Positions 17,419-26,749 of a stretch of 64,000 bases of DNA are shown piece after piece (position 1 is the stretch's first letter; each line of letters opens with the position of its first letter). A program made the translations under genes and the position numbers. This stretch comes from Exiguobacterium sp. Leaf196. Lineage in GTDB: Bacteria; Bacillota; Bacilli; Exiguobacteriales; Exiguobacteriaceae. A model generated the notes under the pieces. That model was given only the letters and a program-made list of their open reading frames with translations. It was not told the DNA's origin and did not search any database. Location: positions 261,908-325,907 of the forward strand of contig NZ_LMPV01000001.1 of NCBI RefSeq assembly GCF_001423965.1, in the 5' to 3' direction.

Positions 17419-17492
17419 GGACCCTTAGCTCAGCTGGTTAGAGCTGACGGCTCATAACCGTCCGGTCGCAGGTTCGAGTCCTGCAGGGTCCA
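17419..17492 (+). tRNA. tRNA-Ile2 (CAT, lysidine-modified)
   Basis: A 74-nt cloverleaf with acceptor GGACCCT/AGGGTCC, anticodon loop CTCATAA and T-arm GCAGG/CCTGC. The CAT anticodon would normally read Met. The body (CTTAGCTCAG, GGCTCATAACCG, GGTCGCAGG) matches the minor isoleucine tRNA whose C34 TilS converts to lysidine to read ATA. CCA is not encoded. It lies 11 bp after tRNA-Met. Confidence 0.88.
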
Positions 17493-17499
17493 TTTGGTT

Positions 17500-17537
17500 G
17501 AACGCTTCTCGTTGCAAACGGGAAGCGTTTATTTTTG
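17500..17537 (+). terminator. Intrinsic terminator of the tRNA pair
   Basis: AACGCTTC (17501-17508) pairs with GAAGCGTT (17522-17529), extended through CGTT/AACG, and is followed by TATTTTTG. Confidence 0.85.
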
Positions 17538-17607
17538 TTCGCTCGGGGAATAGTAAAGGTATTGTAATAATATTCATACTATAGTAACTAAGGGAGAGCG
17601 AAGAGAG

Positions 17608-19068
17608 ATGGAACGTAACCATACGATGATGCAGTTTTTCGAGTGGCATGTAGAGAATGATGGAAAGCACTGGCAACGTTTGAAAGAACGAGCGCCTGAA
17701 TTGCGTGCTGCTGGCATCACGTCCGTGTGGATTCCCCCAGCATCGAAAGGTCAGTCGGATGAAGATACAGGATACGGCATCTATGATGTCTATGACTTAG
17801 GCGAGTTCGATCAAAAAGGAACGGTCCGGACGAAATATGGCACAAAGGATGAACTGGTCGAAGCAATCGAAGTTGCCCATGAGAACGATATCGCTGTTTA
17901 TGCGGATGTTGTCATGAACCATAAAGCTGCAGCAGACGAACTCGAAACGATTAAAGTAGTGGAAGTCAATCCAGAAGACCGATCGAAAGAAATTTCAGAA
18001 GAGTTTGAAATCGATGCGTGGACGAAGTTTACTTTCCCAGGTCGTAATGGAAAGTATTCGGATTTCGTCTGGACACACGAATTCTTCAATGGAACGGATT
18101 TTGACGCGCGCGAAGAAAAAACAGGGATCTTTAAGATTTCCGGAAATAATAAAGATTGGAACAACCAAGTAGATGATGAGTTCGGCAATTATGATTACCT
18201 CATGTTTGCAAACATCGACTACAATCATCCGACGGTACGGGAAGAAATGATCCGTTGGGGACACTGGTTCAAGGACACGATCGATTGCCAAGGCTTCCGT
18301 CTTGATGCAATCAAGCATATCAACTATGAATTTGTCCGTGAATTCGCGAAATCGATGATGGAAAGCAGCGAAGGCGATTTTTACATGGTCGGCGAGTTTT
18401 GGAAGTCAGATCTCGACGATTGCCGTCATTTCCTAGACAGTGTCGACTACACGATTGATTTGTTTGATGTTCCGCTTCATTATAAATTCCATGAAGCTTC
18501 CAAGCAGGGAGAAAAATTTGATTTAACGACATTGTTTGCGGATACGCTCGTCGAGTCGCATCCGACGAATGCCGTGACGTTCGTCGACAATCACGATTCA
18601 CAGCCTGGCGAGTCGCTAGAATCATGGGTGGATGACTGGTTCAAGCAACATGCCTATGCATCGATCTTGTTACGTAAGGACGGATATCCATGTGTCTTTT
18701 ACGGGGATTACTATGGCGTCCAAGGACCGACCCCTGTCGAAGGAAAAAAAGAGATGATCAATGCCCTGCTCTATACGCGCTATCATAAAGCATACGGAGA
18801 ACAACAGGATTATCTTGATGACCCGCACTGTGTAGGCTGGGTTCGTCTTGGTGTCGATGAGATCGAGAACTCAGGTTGTGCCGTGTTGCTTTCGAACGCC
18901 GACATGTGCGAGAAACGCATGTTCGTCGGTGAAGAGCGTGCGGGTCAAGAATGGTTCGACTATACAAACCATCAAGATCATCCAGTCGTGATTGACGAAG
19001 AAGGATTTGGTGTCTTCCCGGTTCCGGGCGGAGGCGTCTCTGTTTTTGCTCCGCGAGAAGTCGAGTAA
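17608..19068 (+). CDS. Cytoplasmic alpha-amylase (GH13_5)
   Basis: A 486-residue alpha-amylase that hydrolyses alpha-1,4-glucans. It starts directly with the barrel sequence MMQFFEWH and has no signal peptide, so it acts inside the cell, probably on imported maltodextrins or stored glucan. Catalytic residues are Asp233 (GFRLDAIKH), Glu263 (VGEFW) and Asp330 (VDNHDS). This is the pattern of the liquefying-amylase subfamily GH13_5. Ribosome binding site AAGGGAGAGCG. Length equals the family norm (about 480-515 without leader). It stands alone behind the tRNAs. Nine kb away are a GH57 glucan-branching-like gene and, further on, glucokinase. Confidence 0.93.
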   Translation: MERNHTMMQFFEWHVENDGKHWQRLKERAPELRAAGITSVWIPPASKGQSDEDTGYGIYDVYDLGEFDQKGTVRTKYGTKDELVEAIEVAHENDIAVYADVVMNHKAAADELETIKVVEVNPEDRSKEISEEFEIDAWTKFTFPGRNGKYSDFVWTHEFFNGTDFDAREEKTGIFKISGNNKDWNNQVDDEFGNYDYLMFANIDYNHPTVREEMIRWGHWFKDTIDCQGFRLDAIKHINYEFVREFAKSMMESSEGDFYMVGEFWKSDLDDCRHFLDSVDYTIDLFDVPLHYKFHEASKQGEKFDLTTLFADTLVESHPTNAVTFVDNHDSQPGESLESWVDDWFKQHAYASILLRKDGYPCVFYGDYYGVQGPTPVEGKKEMINALLYTRYHKAYGEQQDYLDDPHCVGWVRLGVDEIENSGCAVLLSNADMCEKRMFVGEERAGQEWFDYTNHQDHPVVIDEEGFGVFPVPGGGVSVFAPREVE

Positions 19069-19161
19069 ATCCGAGGGTCTTGACTTGCGTCAACACAGGT
19101 ACTTTTGCTAGTCTTAAAGGGTATTGAAGTTTTCGAAAATAGCACAAAGGGGGACATGAAC

Positions 19162-19770
19162 ATGTCAAAATTTGAATTACCAGAACTCGGCTACGCTTAT
19201 GATGCGCTTGAGCCACATATCGATGCTCGTACGATGGAGATTCACCACACGAAACACCACAACACGTATGTCACGAACGTGAATACGGCGCTTGAGGGTA
19301 CAGAACATGAAGGAAAGTCACTTGAAGAACTTCTTCAAAACTTGGATGCTCTCCCAGCAAACATTCAAACTGCAGTCCGTAACAACGGTGGCGGTCACTG
19401 GAACCACTCATTCTTCTGGAAATTGTTGAAGAAGAACGATGGCGCTGCTCCAACAGGGGAACTTGCAACAGCAATCGACGAAGCATTCGGATCATTTGAT
19501 GCATTCAAAGATGCGTTCGCAAAAGCAGCAACAACTCGTTTCGGTTCTGGTTGGGCTTGGTTGATCGTTGACGGTGGGAAATTGGCAGTCGTTTCGACTC
19601 CAAACCAAGATACACCAGTCATGGAAGGCAAAACGCCAATCCTTGGTCTTGATGTTTGGGAACATGCATACTATCTCAACTATCAAAACCGTCGTCCGGA
19701 TTACATCAATGCATTCTTCAACGTCGTTGATTGGGACCACGTAGCGAAGCTTTACGCTGACGCGAAGTAA
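19162..19770 (+). CDS. sodA: Superoxide dismutase, Mn/Fe type
   Basis: A 202-residue cytoplasmic superoxide dismutase. Metal ligands are in [19 protein letters not shown] and [12 protein letters not shown] (Asp and His). The start at 19162 has AAAGGGGG 8 nt upstream; the ATG two codons earlier is too close to it. Mn is the likely metal, as in other Bacilli, but the sequence alone does not exclude Fe or cambialism. It lies between ispG and pbpA as in Bacillus, and has its own terminator. Confidence 0.95.
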   Translation: MSKFELPELGYAYDALEPHIDARTMEIHHTKHHNTYVTNVNTALEGTEHEGKSLEELLQNLDALPANIQTAVRNNGGGHWNHSFFWKLLKKNDGAAPTGELATAIDEAFGSFDAFKDAFAKAATTRFGSGWAWLIVDGGKLAVVSTPNQDTPVMEGKTPILGLDVWEHAYYLNYQNRRPDYINAFFNVVDWDHVAKLYADAK

Positions 19771-19777
19771 TGGAAAG

Positions 19778-19815
19778 AAGCGTATCGTTCAATTGTGAAC
19801 GATACGCTTTTTTTA
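19778..19815 (+). terminator. Intrinsic terminator of sodA
   Basis: Stem AAGCGTATCGTTC (19778-19790) and GAACGATACGCTT (19797-19809), then TTTTTT. Confidence 0.92.
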
Positions 19816-19903
19816 ATGCGGAAAATCATGGGATAGGTTGTTATGGAAAGTTTCCTTCTATATAATGAAACAAGATGACTTTTGAACGATAGGGGAGTAC
19901 GCC

Positions 19904-21976
19904 ATGGCTAAACGAATCACCGTACGAGGAAGACGGCGTAATCATCTGCCGCTTCGTCTGAATTTAATGTTCTTCGTCGTTTTTTTATTGTTTGCGATTT
20001 TGATTTTCCGTCTAGGAGTCGTTCAAATCGTCAATGGTGAAAAAATTTCGCGGGAAGTCCAAAAAACGGAGATGACTGCATCAAAGTATGAAGTACCACG
20101 TGGTAAGATTTATGACCGGGATGGTCGTCTACTTGTCGATACAATTTCTAAATACTCCATTGTATATCGTCGCGCACAATCGACGAAAGTAGATGAACGT
20201 ATTGAAATCGCGCAGCGTCTCGCAGCAATCATTGATCTGCCTAAAAAAGACTGGAAAGTCACGGAACGTGACATCAAGGATTTTTGGGTCGCGACGAACA
20301 CGGAAGAGTCGGATCGTCGTTACCAAGCAGCAGTGAAAAAGAAGTATCCTTCAACGGAAGCACAAAGTAAGCTTTCGATTGCGGAACAAGATCAAATCCG
20401 CCTGGATGCGATCACGAAAAAAGATATTGATTACGATGATAAGACGATGGAAGTCATTGCGATCAAACATAACATGGAAGTCGGTTATGCGCTTGATCCA
20501 CAACTCGTCAAGCTCGGTGCGTCTGCAAAAGAGATGGCAATCATCGATGAAAATTTAGAAGATTTGAAAGGTGTATCGGTTGAACCGTTTTACGAACGCT
20601 CTTATCCGTATGAAGGAACACTTCGAAACATCTTCGGAAAGTACTCGAAGATTCCGGCAGAACAACAAGCGGAGTTCAAAGCAAAAGGATATAGTTTGAA
20701 TGATCGTGTCGGGACTTCGTTCCTTGAGCAACAGTACGAAGATCTTCTGCGCGGGAAACCGGCATACGATGTGTACGAAACGTTTAATGGAGAACCGGTC
20801 GGTGATCCAAAACGTGAAGAAGGCGAGTCCGGGAAGGACCTCGTTCTAACCGTTGATGCGGAATACAATAAAAAAGTAGATCAAATCATGCAACAAGCGA
20901 TCAAAATGGGTCGTGGCATGGGTAGTCGTTATTTAAAAGAAGGATATGCCGTCGTCATGAATCCACAAACTGGTGAGATTTTAGCGATGTCAGGTCAAAA
21001 GCTTGATCCTTCGACTGGAAAGTTCACGGATGTAGCGATTAATAATGTCTTGACGTCTCTTCAAATCGGTTCAACGATCAAGGGTGCGACAGTTGCGATG
21101 GGACTACAGGAAGGTGTCATTCGTCAAAACGAAGTCATCAACGATGCGCCGATCACAATCGGAGGTACAAAAAAAGGATCATATGTTAACATGGGACCGA
21201 TTACGGATTTAACGGCGCTTGAGCGCTCGTCGAACGTCTATATGTTTAACATTGCGATGCGGATGGCGAAATATCCGAGCAATGGGATTGCTGGTGCGAG
21301 CGTGGATGGAGCAGCTGCCATCATGCAGAATTACTATAGTCAGTTCGGTCTTGGGGTGACGACAGGTGTTGATTTGCCTTACGAAGCAAAAGGTGTTCAA
21401 GGGACGCCAGACCGTGTCACGTTGTTGATGGACCGAGTCATTGGTCAGTACGATGCCTTTACGCCGCTTCAAGTCGCGCAGTACATTTCAACACTTGCGA
21501 ACGGTGGTTATCGAGTTCAGCCTCACTTCTTAAAAGAAGTATTGGCGTCGAACTCGATTGAAAAGGGTACGAAAAAAGTCGATTACAGCTTTAAAACGAA
21601 TTATCTGAACCGGATTGAAGTCAGTCAAGATAATATTGATCATGTCCGGGAAGGGTTGCACCGTGTTGTAAAAGGTGAGCGTGGTACAGCCAAAGTCATC
21701 GCACAAACTGGAATCGATGCTGCAGCAAAAACAGGTACTGCACAGGTCAGCGTCTATGGGGATGACGGAATCGCCTTACGTGACGGAAGCGGGCAACCGG
21801 TTCGTTCATTGAACTCGAATCTTGTCGGTTGGGCACCGTATGACAATCCAGAGATGGCGTGGGCCGTGTTCCTTCCTTATATGGAACAAGAGACTGTCAA
21901 CTCGAAAATCGGTCATGATCTTGTCAAAGCGTACTTCAACGTAAAGGACGTACCGTGGCAGACTAAGCCAAATTAA
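19904..21976 (+). CDS. pbpA: Penicillin-binding protein 2 (class B transpeptidase)
   Basis: A 690-residue class B PBP that cross-links peptidoglycan, probably in the elongation machinery. A basic N-terminus is followed by one membrane anchor (residues 20-42), a PBP dimerisation domain (with VPRGKIYDRDGRLL near 65) and a C-terminal transpeptidase: active-site STIK at 390-393, SSN near 445 and KTGT from Lys609. AGGGGAG precedes the start. Position between sodA and pstS is that of pbpA in Bacillus. A rod-shape function is inferred from the family. Confidence 0.93.
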   Translation: MAKRITVRGRRRNHLPLRLNLMFFVVFLLFAILIFRLGVVQIVNGEKISREVQKTEMTASKYEVPRGKIYDRDGRLLVDTISKYSIVYRRAQSTKVDERIEIAQRLAAIIDLPKKDWKVTERDIKDFWVATNTEESDRRYQAAVKKKYPSTEAQSKLSIAEQDQIRLDAITKKDIDYDDKTMEVIAIKHNMEVGYALDPQLVKLGASAKEMAIIDENLEDLKGVSVEPFYERSYPYEGTLRNIFGKYSKIPAEQQAEFKAKGYSLNDRVGTSFLEQQYEDLLRGKPAYDVYETFNGEPVGDPKREEGESGKDLVLTVDAEYNKKVDQIMQQAIKMGRGMGSRYLKEGYAVVMNPQTGEILAMSGQKLDPSTGKFTDVAINNVLTSLQIGSTIKGATVAMGLQEGVIRQNEVINDAPITIGGTKKGSYVNMGPITDLTALERSSNVYMFNIAMRMAKYPSNGIAGASVDGAAAIMQNYYSQFGLGVTTGVDLPYEAKGVQGTPDRVTLLMDRVIGQYDAFTPLQVAQYISTLANGGYRVQPHFLKEVLASNSIEKGTKKVDYSFKTNYLNRIEVSQDNIDHVREGLHRVVKGERGTAKVIAQTGIDAAAKTGTAQVSVYGDDGIALRDGSGQPVRSLNSNLVGWAPYDNPEMAWAVFLPYMEQETVNSKIGHDLVKAYFNVKDVPWQTKPN

Positions 21977-21988
21977 CTAGAAACTAAG

Positions 21989-22019
21989 CGAGGGTGAGCA
22001 ATCACTCTCGTTTTTTTTT
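21989..22019 (+). terminator. Intrinsic terminator of pbpA
   Basis: CGAGGGTGA (21989-21997) and TCACTCTCG (22002-22010) followed by nine T. Confidence 0.92.
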
Positions 22020-22077
22020 GTTTGTATTGACCTTTTTTTGTAATGGATTTCGAATTGTAAACACTAAAAAACACGCC

Positions 22078-22116
22078 TTTACAATTCTTTTACGTTGGAT
22101 TCATTTCGTTTTAATA
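22078..22116 (+). promoter_or_regulatory. Pho box of the pst operon (four phased repeats)
   Basis: Four hexamers start exactly 11 bp apart: TTTACA (22078), TTTACG (22089), TTCATT (22100), TTAATA (22111). This fits the PhoP direct-repeat consensus TT(A/T/C)ACA with 5-bp spacers. A TATAAG/TAGTAT -10-like sequence follows near 22126-22134. Phosphate-starvation activation of pstS is expected. Confidence 0.75.
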
Positions 22117-22203
22117 GTTCATCCGTAGTATAAGTCTTGTAAGGAAAACGGATAAAAAGTCGTAGCATCGTCAGCGACATACTTTCGAGGAGGAAAATTA
22201 ATC

Positions 22204-23148
22204 ATGTCTTGGATGAAAAAAACAGCACTCATTACAACGGTAGCATCAATCGCAGTAGTGGGGGCAGCATGTGGTAACGATAAAGGCGGTTCTGCTAGTT
22301 CATCTGATTTAAAAGGGAAAATCGCAATCGACGGTTCTTCTACAGTCTTCCCGATCATGGAAGCTGTCGGTGAAGAATATTCAACGGAACAACCTGACGT
22401 AAATGTCACAGTCGGTGTCTCTGGTACGGGTGGCGGATTCAAACGCTTCGTCGTCGGTGAAACGGATCTCTCGAACGCATCGCGTGAAATTAAAGAAGAA
22501 GAAGCAGCTGAAGCGAAAAAGAACAACATCGAATATACAAAACTTTCACTTGCATATGATGGTCTAACTGTTGCAGTCAGCAAAGATAATACATGGGTAA
22601 AAGAACTCTCGCTTGATCAACTCGAAAAGATTTGGCTCGACCCAAACGTTAAGACTTGGAAAGATGTTGATTCTTCTTATCCGGCTGAACCACTGAAGTT
22701 CTTCAGCCCAGGGAAAGATTCAGGAACATTCGACTTCTTCTCTGAAAAAGTACTTGAGAAGAAAGACATGCGTAAAGACGTTCAACTGTCTGAGGACGAT
22801 AACGTACTCGTCAAAGGGGTTGAAGGAACGAAAGGTGCGATCGGTTACTTCGGTTATGCCTACTACGCTGAAAATAAAGATAAGTTAAAAGAAGTACCAC
22901 TTTCAGCTGAAGGAAAAGATGCTGTCGATCCAACACCAGAAACAATCAAGGATCTATCTTACCCGCTGTCACGTGAAATCTACACGTACGTCAACAACAA
23001 ATCATTGAACGATAAAAAACAGGTGGCAGACTTCGTGAAATTCACGAACGAAAACGCTGGAGATTTAGCTGAAGAAGTCGGTTATATCAAAATGCCACAA
23101 GATCGTTACGATGAAAACACAAAAGCAATCGAAGATGCAATGAAATAA
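22204..23148 (+). CDS. pstS: Phosphate ABC transporter substrate-binding lipoprotein
   Basis: A 314-residue extracellular phosphate-binding protein. A signal peptide ends at a lipobox-like VGAAC with Cys23 as lipid anchor, followed by a Gly/Ser-rich linker. The phosphate-binding signature IDGSSTVFPIMEA is near residue 41, with SGTGGGFKRF and SPGKDSGTFDFF later. GAGGAGG precedes the ATG. It heads the pstSCAB-phoU operon behind a Pho box. A strong hairpin lies between pstS and pstC and may let pstS be expressed above the downstream genes. Confidence 0.95.
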   Translation: MSWMKKTALITTVASIAVVGAACGNDKGGSASSSDLKGKIAIDGSSTVFPIMEAVGEEYSTEQPDVNVTVGVSGTGGGFKRFVVGETDLSNASREIKEEEAAEAKKNNIEYTKLSLAYDGLTVAVSKDNTWVKELSLDQLEKIWLDPNVKTWKDVDSSYPAEPLKFFSPGKDSGTFDFFSEKVLEKKDMRKDVQLSEDDNVLVKGVEGTKGAIGYFGYAYYAENKDKLKEVPLSAEGKDAVDPTPETIKDLSYPLSREIYTYVNNKSLNDKKQVADFVKFTNENAGDLAEEVGYIKMPQDRYDENTKAIEDAMK

Positions 23149-23157
23149 TCATCGAGT

Positions 23158-23210
23158 CATGAGGATGGCCCAACCGGGGAAGTCTGTACCGGTTGGGTCC
23201 CGTTCTCATG
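23158..23210 (+). promoter_or_regulatory. Intercistronic hairpin between pstS and pstC
   Basis: GGCCCAACCGG (23167-23177) pairs with CCGGTTGGGTCC (23189-23200), and outer arms CATGAG (23158-23163) and CTCATG (23205-23210) also pair. No T run follows, so it is more likely an mRNA-stabilising or processing structure than a full terminator. Confidence 0.7.
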
Positions 23211-23237
23211 TCAAGAAGGAGTAGGGAGCGAAGAAGG

Positions 23238-24179
23238 ATGAATTCAACACCCAATAAATCGGTTCGCGAGCTGATTCAACAGAACCGACAGCAAAAATTC
23301 AGTGTGAAAAACGTCATGGAACGCATCATGCCGATCGTTTTATTCCTGTGTGCGTTCGTCTCGGTCGTTACGACCATCGGCATCATTCTCACGTTAGTCA
23401 TTGAAACCGAGCATTTCTTTGAAGTCGTTCCGTTCAAGGAATTTTTCGGCAGTACGAGCTGGTATCCACTGAACTCTCAACCAGAGTATGGGATTTGGCC
23501 GCTTGTCGTCGGTACACTTGAGATTACCGTGATTGCGATGCTAGTTGCCGTGCCGATCGGCCTCACGTCTGCGATTTATTTAAGTGAGTATGCGTCAGAC
23601 CGTGCACGCCGTATCTTAAAACCGATTTTAGAAGTCTTAGCTGGTGTTCCGACGATCGTTTTCGGATTCTTCGCGTTGACGTTCGTCACACCACTACTCG
23701 TTAAATTAATTCCAGGCATTCAAATCTACAATGCGCTCAGTCCGGGGATCGTCGTCGGTATCATGATCATTCCAATGATCGCCTCGATTTCTGAGGATGC
23801 GATGAGCTCTGTTCCTAAAAAAATTCGTGACGGTGCGCTTGCTCTTGGTTCGACACGTCTTGAAGTCGCATTAAAAGTCGTTGTTCCCGCTGCCTTGTCC
23901 GGAATCATTGCTTCAATCGTACTCGGAATGTCTCGGGCAATTGGTGAGACGATGATCGTGACGATCGCTGGTGGTTCGAATCCGACAGCTGCTGTTAATC
24001 CACTCGAGCCGGTCCAGACGATGACTGCGTATATCGTTCAGGTCGCTTTAGGCGATGCTGGATTTGGAACAGTTGAATATTACAGTATCTATGCGGTTGG
24101 TACGCTCTTGTTCGTCTTTACGTTATTGATGAACTTACTCGCGAACTGGATCACACGCCGCTTCAGAGAGGAGTATTAA
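23238..24179 (+). CDS. pstC: Phosphate ABC transporter permease PstC
   Basis: A 313-residue inner-membrane permease with six predicted helices. The cytoplasmic loop EAA-type motif lies around [30 protein letters not shown]-like sequence ([15 protein letters not shown]) is typical of PstC. ATG 23238 is chosen; the longer frame from 23193 begins within the pstS-pstC hairpin. A GGGAG lies 12 nt upstream. It pairs with PstA to form the phosphate channel. Confidence 0.93.
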   Translation: MNSTPNKSVRELIQQNRQQKFSVKNVMERIMPIVLFLCAFVSVVTTIGIILTLVIETEHFFEVVPFKEFFGSTSWYPLNSQPEYGIWPLVVGTLEITVIAMLVAVPIGLTSAIYLSEYASDRARRILKPILEVLAGVPTIVFGFFALTFVTPLLVKLIPGIQIYNALSPGIVVGIMIIPMIASISEDAMSSVPKKIRDGALALGSTRLEVALKVVVPAALSGIIASIVLGMSRAIGETMIVTIAGGSNPTAAVNPLEPVQTMTAYIVQVALGDAGFGTVEYYSIYAVGTLLFVFTLLMNLLANWITRRFREEY

Positions 24180-24180
24180 G

Positions 24181-25089
24181 ATGGCCTTACCAGAAAAGCA
24201 ACCTGTCACAAAAAAATTCATCGACCCGGTCGCAGTTAAGAAATCCATTAGCCAACGCCTCGTCGTCAACAATGTAACGAAAGTCATTTTCCTCGTCGGT
24301 CTGTTTTTCGGTCTCGTCGTCTTAGGTATTCTCCTATTCGGCGTCATCCGTGACGGTGCTTCGTGGTTATCACTTGAATTTCTACAAAACGCACCATCTC
24401 GTCGTGCGGAACGTGCCGGAATCTATCCAGCGTTAATGGGATCGATCTTCTTGATGCTCCTGATCATCCCGATGATTTTCATCATTGGTGTTGGAGCAGC
24501 AATTTATTTAGAAGAATATGCAAAAAAGAGTCGGATGACATCGTTCATCGAGGTCAATATCTCGAACCTCGCAGGTGTTCCGTCGATCGTCTTTGGATTA
24601 CTCGGATTAACGTTCTTCGTCCGTAATATGGGCTTCGGTTCGACGTTGATTGCTGGAGCTTTGACACTCGCATTGATGAGTCTTCCGGTCGTCATCGTTT
24701 CTTCTCAAGAAGCAATTCGCGCCGTGCCACAAGCGATGCGCCATGCATCACTCGCGCTCGGTGCATCGAAATGGCAAACGACGTTCAAAGTCGTTCTTCC
24801 GGCATCACTTCCGGGAGTCATTACAGGAATCATCTTAGCTGTATCCCGAGCGATCGGTGAGACAGCACCGTTGATCATGGTCGGAGCTGCCATTTTCATC
24901 GCCCGTGCGCCAGAAGGGATCTTTTCAGAGTTCACGGCATTACCGATTCAAATCTATAACTGGACAAGTCGTCCACAAGCGGACTTCCAAGGTCTTGCAG
25001 CAGCAGGAATCATCATCTTGATGGTCATTCTCTTGACGATGAACTCGCTTGCGATCTGGATCCGGAACCGATTTTCTAAACGCTATTAA
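24181..25089 (+). CDS. pstA: Phosphate ABC transporter permease PstA
   Basis: A 302-residue permease, partner of PstC, with about six helices. The characteristic loop reads [19 protein letters not shown] and is followed by [15 protein letters not shown]. The gene begins one base after the pstC stop, with GAGGAG inside the pstC end as ribosome binding site, so the two permeases are translated together. Confidence 0.94.
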   Translation: MALPEKQPVTKKFIDPVAVKKSISQRLVVNNVTKVIFLVGLFFGLVVLGILLFGVIRDGASWLSLEFLQNAPSRRAERAGIYPALMGSIFLMLLIIPMIFIIGVGAAIYLEEYAKKSRMTSFIEVNISNLAGVPSIVFGLLGLTFFVRNMGFGSTLIAGALTLALMSLPVVIVSSQEAIRAVPQAMRHASLALGASKWQTTFKVVLPASLPGVITGIILAVSRAIGETAPLIMVGAAIFIARAPEGIFSEFTALPIQIYNWTSRPQADFQGLAAAGIIILMVILLTMNSLAIWIRNRFSKRY

Positions 25090-25130
25090 TCGAACGAGAT
25101 AGAAGGGATTTCTTTTAAGGAGGAAGACAG

Positions 25131-25961
25131 ATGATGGATACGAAGCTGAATACGAAATCAGTCGTCACAGAAGGGGCAGAGCGTATGAACCAACCAGTAG
25201 TAGCACGCGAGAGCGTCTATAACGTTAAAAATTTAAATTTATGGTACGGTGACGATCACGCGCTTAAAGATGTCAATCTTGATATCAAAAAAAATGAAGT
25301 TACGGCAATTATTGGACCGTCAGGATGCGGTAAATCGACATTCATCAAAACATTGAACCGGATGGTCGAACTCGTTCCGATCGTGCGGACGAATGGTGTC
25401 ATTGAGTATCACGGACGTAATATCTTTGAAAAAGAGTATGGTGTTGAAGAATTACGGACGTCTGTCGGAATGGTCTTTCAGCAACCGAATCCATTCCCAA
25501 AATCAATTTACGATAACATCGCATATGGTCCACGTGTCCATGGCGTTAAAAACAAAAAAATCCTTGATGAGATCGTGGAACGTAGTTTACGCCGAGCAGC
25601 GATTTGGGATGAAGTCAAAGATCGCTTAAATGAAAATGCCTATGGTCTTTCGGGTGGTCAACAACAACGTCTCTGTATCGCGCGTTGCCTCGCGATCGAG
25701 CCGGATGTCATTTTGATGGATGAGCCGACATCGGCACTGGACCCGATTTCTACATTAAAAGTAGAAGAACTCGTCCAAGAGTTGAAATCGGACTACTCAA
25801 TTATCATCGTCACGCACAACATGCAGCAAGCTGCACGTGTATCTGACAAAACAGCATTCTTCTTGAATGGTGAAGTCGTCGAGTTCGATCAAACAGACCG
25901 GATCTTTGGAAATCCGACCGACAAACGGACGGAAGATTACATTTCAGGACGATTCGGATAA
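25131..25961 (+). CDS. pstB: Phosphate ABC transporter ATP-binding protein
   Basis: A 276-residue ATPase. Walker [10 protein letters not shown] is near residue 64, the signature [13 protein letters not shown] near 174, Walker [14 protein letters not shown] follows, and the H-loop is IIVTHN. The Cys in Walker A and the [11 protein letters not shown]-loop region are typical of PstB. An N-terminal extension of about 30 residues precedes the domain. AAGGAGG precedes the double ATG. Only one pstB is present, whereas B. subtilis has two. Confidence 0.95.
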   Translation: MMDTKLNTKSVVTEGAERMNQPVVARESVYNVKNLNLWYGDDHALKDVNLDIKKNEVTAIIGPSGCGKSTFIKTLNRMVELVPIVRTNGVIEYHGRNIFEKEYGVEELRTSVGMVFQQPNPFPKSIYDNIAYGPRVHGVKNKKILDEIVERSLRRAAIWDEVKDRLNENAYGLSGGQQQRLCIARCLAIEPDVILMDEPTSALDPISTLKVEELVQELKSDYSIIIVTHNMQQAARVSDKTAFFLNGEVVEFDQTDRIFGNPTDKRTEDYISGRFG

Positions 25962-25979
25962 GAAGGGGAGACGAGACGA

Positions 25980-26642
25980 ATGGCAGCGAACCGTACAATT
26001 TTTGGAGAAAACCTTGCAATACTCGATCAAAAAGTCTTTTTACTAGCACGAAAAACGATGCAACAAATCGCAACGACAGCAGAGGCGCTCGAAAAATATG
26101 ATCAAGATATCGCACGTGGTGTCATTGCGAACGACAATGAACTCGATGATCTTGAACTCGAAATCAACGATGATGCGATCCTCTTAATCGCGAAGCAACA
26201 ACCAGTTGCGACGGATTTACGACGGATCATCACGGCGATGAAGATTTCATCGGATCTTGAGCGGATTGCGGATTATGCAGGAAATATTTCAAAAGCAGTC
26301 CTTCGTGTCGAAACATTTCCATACGTCATCGATATCTCCTTGTTGAAGGAAGCGTTTGAGACATTACTCGATATGACGGAAACCGCAATCGTTGCATATC
26401 GTGATGGAGATGTCGAAAAAGCAAAAGCACTGTCTGATCTCGACAATGTCATCGATGAGACGACATACAAGGCGCTCCGTCAGTATATGCGTCATATGTC
26501 CTTGCAACCGATCGTTGTCGATGAAGTCATGCAATTCACGAACATTTGCCGATATATCGAGCGAATGGGTGACCACTTGACGAACGTCGGGGAACATCTG
26601 ATCTATCTCGAAAAAGGAAAACATTATGATTTAAATGGGTGA
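25980..26642 (+). CDS. phoU: Phosphate signalling protein PhoU
   Basis: A 220-residue all-helical cytoplasmic protein with two PhoU repeats. Each repeat has the metal-binding motif: DLERIADYAGNI near residue 90 and RYIERMGDHLTNVGEH near 190. It dampens phosphate uptake through Pst and signalling to the PhoR/PhoP pair. AAGGGGAG precedes the start; it is the last gene of the pst operon, with a terminator 6 bp after its stop. B. subtilis has no phoU in its pst operon, so this arrangement is closer to other Bacilli and enterics. Confidence 0.94.
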   Translation: MAANRTIFGENLAILDQKVFLLARKTMQQIATTAEALEKYDQDIARGVIANDNELDDLELEINDDAILLIAKQQPVATDLRRIITAMKISSDLERIADYAGNISKAVLRVETFPYVIDISLLKEAFETLLDMTETAIVAYRDGDVEKAKALSDLDNVIDETTYKALRQYMRHMSLQPIVVDEVMQFTNICRYIERMGDHLTNVGEHLIYLEKGKHYDLNG

Positions 26643-26647
26643 ACTAA

Positions 26648-26683
26648 GTAGGCAGGAGGAATTTCCTCTGCCTACTTTTTTTG
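26648..26683 (+). terminator. Intrinsic terminator of the pst-phoU operon
   Basis: GTAGGCAGGAGGAA pairs with TTCCTCTGCCTAC (one bulge), followed by TTTTTTT. Confidence 0.9.
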
Positions 26684-26749
26684 TAAAGGGATTCGAAACA
26701 CGTTTGTAGAATAGGAAAGAAGTGAATAATGACAGAGAGGTGATTGGGA

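Noticed and set aside
19080-19130. SigB-type promoter before sodA (GGGTAT at about 19121)
   Set aside because: The -10 word is present but the sequence 14 bp upstream (GTACTT) is a poor match to GTTTAA, so evidence is insufficient.
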